Source: Euptelea pleiosperma (taxonomy: Eukaryota > Streptophyta > Magnoliopsida > Ranunculales > Eupteleaceae). Taken from it: DNA of 64,000 bases. Shown here piece by piece: positions 63,127 through 64,000 of the stretch. Location: the NCBI GenBank assembly GCA_035048495.1, contig CM068547.1, positions 34,170,502 through 34,234,501 on the forward strand. The letters are read 5' to 3'. The number at the start of each line of letters is the position of its first letter. Within the stretch, counting starts at the first letter, position 1. The position numbers and the translations under genes were made by a program. Under the pieces are notes generated by a model that saw only the letters and a list, made by a program, of their open reading frames with translations, made no database searches and was not told where the DNA came from.

Positions 63127-64000
63127 ACTTCAATTGTAAAAGGAAACTCATGCATATGGCAAATGGTAATTAGTATCTTGAAAGTAAGGAAAGAGAAAAA
63201 AAAAAAAAACAGAATTTAGAAGTCTCACCAGAATCTGTGTCGTGTCGGATTTTTGACACGTGTTCAACACGGATATTTCACCCATTTAGAAGAATCCATG
63301 CAACATGACCCCAAACCTTGTAATTTTTTCTATTTTAATAAATTGCATTATTTATCAAAAAGCTAATTACAATACTACCCCTAAAAACTTATCTTCTTGG
63401 TGGACTCAGTTTCTATCAGTTTTGAAAGTGATGTCTATTTAGGCTTCTTTATTTCTTCTCTTAAAAAATAGAAGCTAAGTCTCTACATGATGCGCAATTA
63501 TACTCTGTTTATGTAGAGGAGACAGATTAACTGGAACTAGATCTCACTGTCAAAGAGAACTTTAACTTCGCTTCGCATAGTTTTGAAGATTGTAGATGAA
63601 GCCTCGATGAAGTTTCTCCATAAGCTCCGGTCATAGTTGTGAGCTGAACTAGTGGTGGAACAAATGGAAAAAGAAGTAAAAAAAGAATATTCATCACTAT
63701 TTTGGGTGGTTGTAGAAGAATTTTTAACCATTTATTTTACATGTTCTTCTTACTTAGTGCAACATGTATCCCTTCAAATCTATACTCAATAGTTTTTTTT
63801 CCTCCTGATTTCATTATCAATCCTAATATTTGAGAGGTTATCCACTTTATCTGTAACCTGTCTGTAGATTCGAACAACAAACAAGGGGGAGTTTCTTTCC
63901 ACTTCGAGGGTGATCAACCTCCTAAGCCAAAGCCAAACTTTCCATTCATTAAGTTTTAATTGTTCATTACAATCTATATTTATAGACTCCAAAAACCCTA
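62655..64000. other. Upstream BAM8 intron or flank, no exon seen
   Basis: The acceptor TGTGTACAG/GCACCA at 62655 shows an intron continues to the right. No segment with the BZR1-type helix (RERHRRAIT..., RVRADINDV) is present on the minus strand. Contains the compound microsatellite and GTGTCGGAT words near 63240. Confidence 0.6.
63055..63126. repeat. Compound (AT)n(AG)n microsatellite
   Basis: About 34 bases of AT repeats pass directly into about 38 bases of AG repeats with one AAAG interruption. The apparent open frame over it (IYIYI/ERERE) is an artefact. Confidence 0.95.

Noticed and set aside
63055..63139. Peptide of IYIYI and ERERE repeats
   Set aside because: Translation of an AT/AG microsatellite.
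62655..64000. BZR1 DNA-binding exon of BAM8
   Set aside because: Looked for the basic helix segment on the minus strand and found none; it is assumed to be beyond the window.

Overview
The window is nuclear DNA of a flowering plant, probably a dicot-type angiosperm; the species cannot be fixed from sequence alone. Evidence: AT-rich sequence, GT-AG spliced genes with introns up to several kb, plant-type members of five housekeeping or regulatory families, and dense plant-style MITEs, SINEs and LINE fragments. There are no operons, CRISPR arrays, rRNA genes or convincing tRNA genes. All exon models were read by hand from conserved protein segments and splice consensus. Exon phases sum correctly for every gene.

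Layout. 1-10.5 kb: a direct tandem duplication of the pre-mRNA 3'-end endonuclease CPSF73-I. Copy A is cut by the left edge; copy B is complete (698 aa). The last exons differ at only 12 of 546 residues. Copy B has gained a MITE in intron 2 and an 84-bp tandem duplication that creates a decoy splice acceptor. 10.5-13.9 kb: gene-free, with a SINE-like unit, a hairpin and an RTE tail. 13.9-15.0 kb (minus): two-exon POLD4 (123 aa) with a TATA box and a MITE in its intron. 15.0-23.7 kb: a nested repeat sea of hAT-like MITEs, G-box-bearing fold-back elements and AACGG-rich elements.

24.2-40.2 kb (plus): complete 18-exon YAK1/DYRK-type kinase (974 aa), with a short uORF, a probable GC-AG intron and introns loaded with RTE and L1 LINE pieces, a SINE and MITEs. 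43.1-48.3 kb (plus): complete 7-exon ALKBH8-like RRM plus AlkB dioxygenase (349 aa) with a decayed RTE reverse transcriptase in intron 3. 51.8-62.7 kb (minus): eight 3' exons of a BAM8-type beta-amylase-like protein; its 5' exons lie past the right edge. Its last two exons are bracketed by two inverted copies of a ~1.2-kb repeat.

The genes belong to unrelated pathways (mRNA 3' processing, DNA replication, kinase signalling, tRNA wobble modification, BZR1-BAM regulation); I see no functional cluster. I found no clearly new biological system. The points most worth checking are the CPSF73 duplication with its decoy acceptor, the YAK1 GC-AG intron with an in-frame alternative donor, the inverted element pair around the BAM8 3' end, and MITE families with shared CAAGGTTTAAA-like ends but different microrepeat interiors.
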